From Lachnospiraceae bacterium (GTDB taxonomy: Bacteria; Bacillota_A; Clostridia; Lachnospirales; Lachnospiraceae), in contig VSOD01000230.1 in NCBI GenBank assembly GCA_009774655.1, positions 1-6,848 on the forward strand: 6,848 bases of DNA, written 5' to 3'. Shown piece by piece: positions 6,499-6,848 of this stretch. A program made the position numbers and the translations under genes. The notes beneath the pieces are model-generated. The model was not told the DNA's origin, ran no database searches, and saw nothing but the letters and a program-made list of their open reading frames with translations. Position 1 is the stretch's first letter. Every line of letters starts with the position of its first letter.

Positions 6499-6526
6499 AT
6501 TTTAGCAGAATTCACAAATAATGCAA
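6499..6526 (-). promoter_or_regulatory. Candidate sigma-A promoter for the MBOAT-SGNH operon
   Basis: On the minus strand, TTGCAT (6526-6521) and TAAAAT (6504-6499) are separated by 16 bp. The -10 box is preceded by TG-C, giving an extended -10 (TGCTAAAAT) that can compensate for the weak -35 (3 of 6 matches). The implied leader is about 25 nt, ending in the AGGAGAG site. Half of the direct repeat CAATCGGAAA overlaps the -35 box. This was found by eye. Confidence 0.5.
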
Positions 6527-6562
6527 TCGGAAAGTGGAACAGCCTTGAAAACCAATCGGAAA
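6524..6562. repeat. 10-bp direct repeat CAATCGGAAA in the divergent promoter region
   Basis: CAATCGGAAA occurs at 6524-6533 and again, exactly and in the same orientation, at 6553-6562, with 29 bp from start to start (a little under three helical turns). The left copy overlaps the -35 box of the minus-strand promoter. The right copy lies within the -35/-10 spacer of the plus-strand promoter. The placement suits an operator for a shared regulator, but two copies of a 10-mer in an AT-rich stretch could be chance. Confidence 0.45.
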
Positions 6563-6573
6563 AATGCTATTCT
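6545..6573 (+). promoter_or_regulatory. Candidate sigma-A promoter for the GT4 gene
   Basis: TTGAAA (6545-6550, 5 of 6 matches to TTGACA) is followed after exactly 17 bp by TATTCT (6568-6573, 4 of 6 matches), with an extended TG-C in front of the -10. The start of transcription would fall near 6580, giving a leader of about 75 nt before the ATG at 6656. It is the better of the two divergent promoters. Confidence 0.55.
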
Positions 6574-6655
6574 TAGATAATATATCCTGATTTTTACAGT
6601 GCTGGAAAGGTCAGGAAAATGGTTTGCGGATTGTGGAAGGAAAGATGGATTCCTT

Positions 6656-6848
6656 ATGGAAAGAACTGCGAAGAGAAGAAAAACGAAGATCTGCATGGTT
6701 GTTCCCAATGCCGCCGTCAAGGGCGGGATCGCGTCGGTGGTGAACGGCTATAGAGGATCGGCGCTGGAGAAGCGTTTTAAGATCTGCTATGTGGAGTCTT
6801 ACTGTGACGGGAGCAGACTGCGGAAGCTTGGTAAGGCGCGTGCGGGTT
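6656..6848 (+). CDS. GT4-type glycosyltransferase, N-terminal part (3' end cut by window)
   Basis: The frame is open from ATG 6656 to the window edge and encodes 64 full residues. After a basic N-terminus (MERTAKRRKTK) comes a first beta-strand and glycine loop, ICMVVPNAAVKGGIASVVNGY (about residues 12-32). This is the typical opening of GT-B glycosyltransferases of family GT4, where the GG loop binds near the acceptor. It continues into FKICYVESYCDGS, matching the second strand. The catalytic C-terminal half is outside the window, so sugar specificity cannot be judged. The Shine-Dalgarno-like GGAAGG (6635-6640) lies 15 nt upstream, which is long; an out-of-frame ATG at 6645 is better placed for it. 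The in-frame ATG at 6695 would cut off the first strand and is less likely. The gene is divergent from the MBOAT operon and begins a new plus-strand unit of the locus. Confidence 0.75.
   Translation, partial: MERTAKRRKTKICMVVPNAAVKGGIASVVNGYRGSALEKRFKICYVESYCDGSRLRKLGKARAG

Noticed and set aside
1..6848. tRNA, rRNA, CRISPR, insertion sequence or riboswitch
   Set aside because: No repeat-spacer pattern, transposase frame, terminal inverted repeats or recognisable RNA motif was seen. The only sizeable non-coding stretches are 87 and 189 bp.

Overview
The window carries part of a cell-surface polysaccharide (capsule or exopolysaccharide) locus. The host is probably a fairly GC-rich Firmicute of the class Clostridia, most likely Lachnospiraceae. 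This rests on strong AGGAGG-type ribosome-binding sites, sigma-A-like promoters with an extended TGn -10, short intergenic gaps, and the mix of families (DUF6056, DUF5672, GT17, a Wzy-like polymerase, and an MBOAT/SGNH pair). The taxonomic call is inference; no marker gene is present.

Layout. On the plus strand a tight run of four genes reads left to right: the 3' part of a multi-pass membrane protein (1-1019, DUF6056-like), a DUF5672 putative glycosyltransferase (1051-1800), a GT17-family glycosyltransferase (1803-2744) and a Wzy-like polysaccharide polymerase (2832-4064). Facing them on the minus strand is a two-gene operon. It is an MBOAT O-acyltransferase (6466-5006) followed by a membrane-anchored SGNH-hydrolase-like protein (5052-4003). 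These two genes overlap head-to-tail by 47 bp. The SGNH gene also overlaps the polymerase gene tail-to-tail by 62 bp, with no recognisable terminator between the converging operons. A 189-bp divergent intergenic region (6467-6655) holds a plausible promoter for each direction and a 10-bp direct repeat. The start of a GT4-type glycosyltransferase (6656 to the window end) follows on the plus strand.

How the genes may work together (inference). The two or three glycosyltransferases build a repeat unit on a lipid carrier at the cytoplasmic face. The Wzy-like protein joins the flipped units outside. The MBOAT protein passes acyl groups across the membrane to the SGNH-like partner, which places them on the finished glycan. 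The priming transferase, flippase and chain-length regulators are not in the window.

No tRNA, rRNA, CRISPR array, insertion sequence or attachment site was seen. All of the sequence except the gaps at 1020-1050, 1801-1802, 2745-2831 and 6467-6655 is accounted for by the seven genes.
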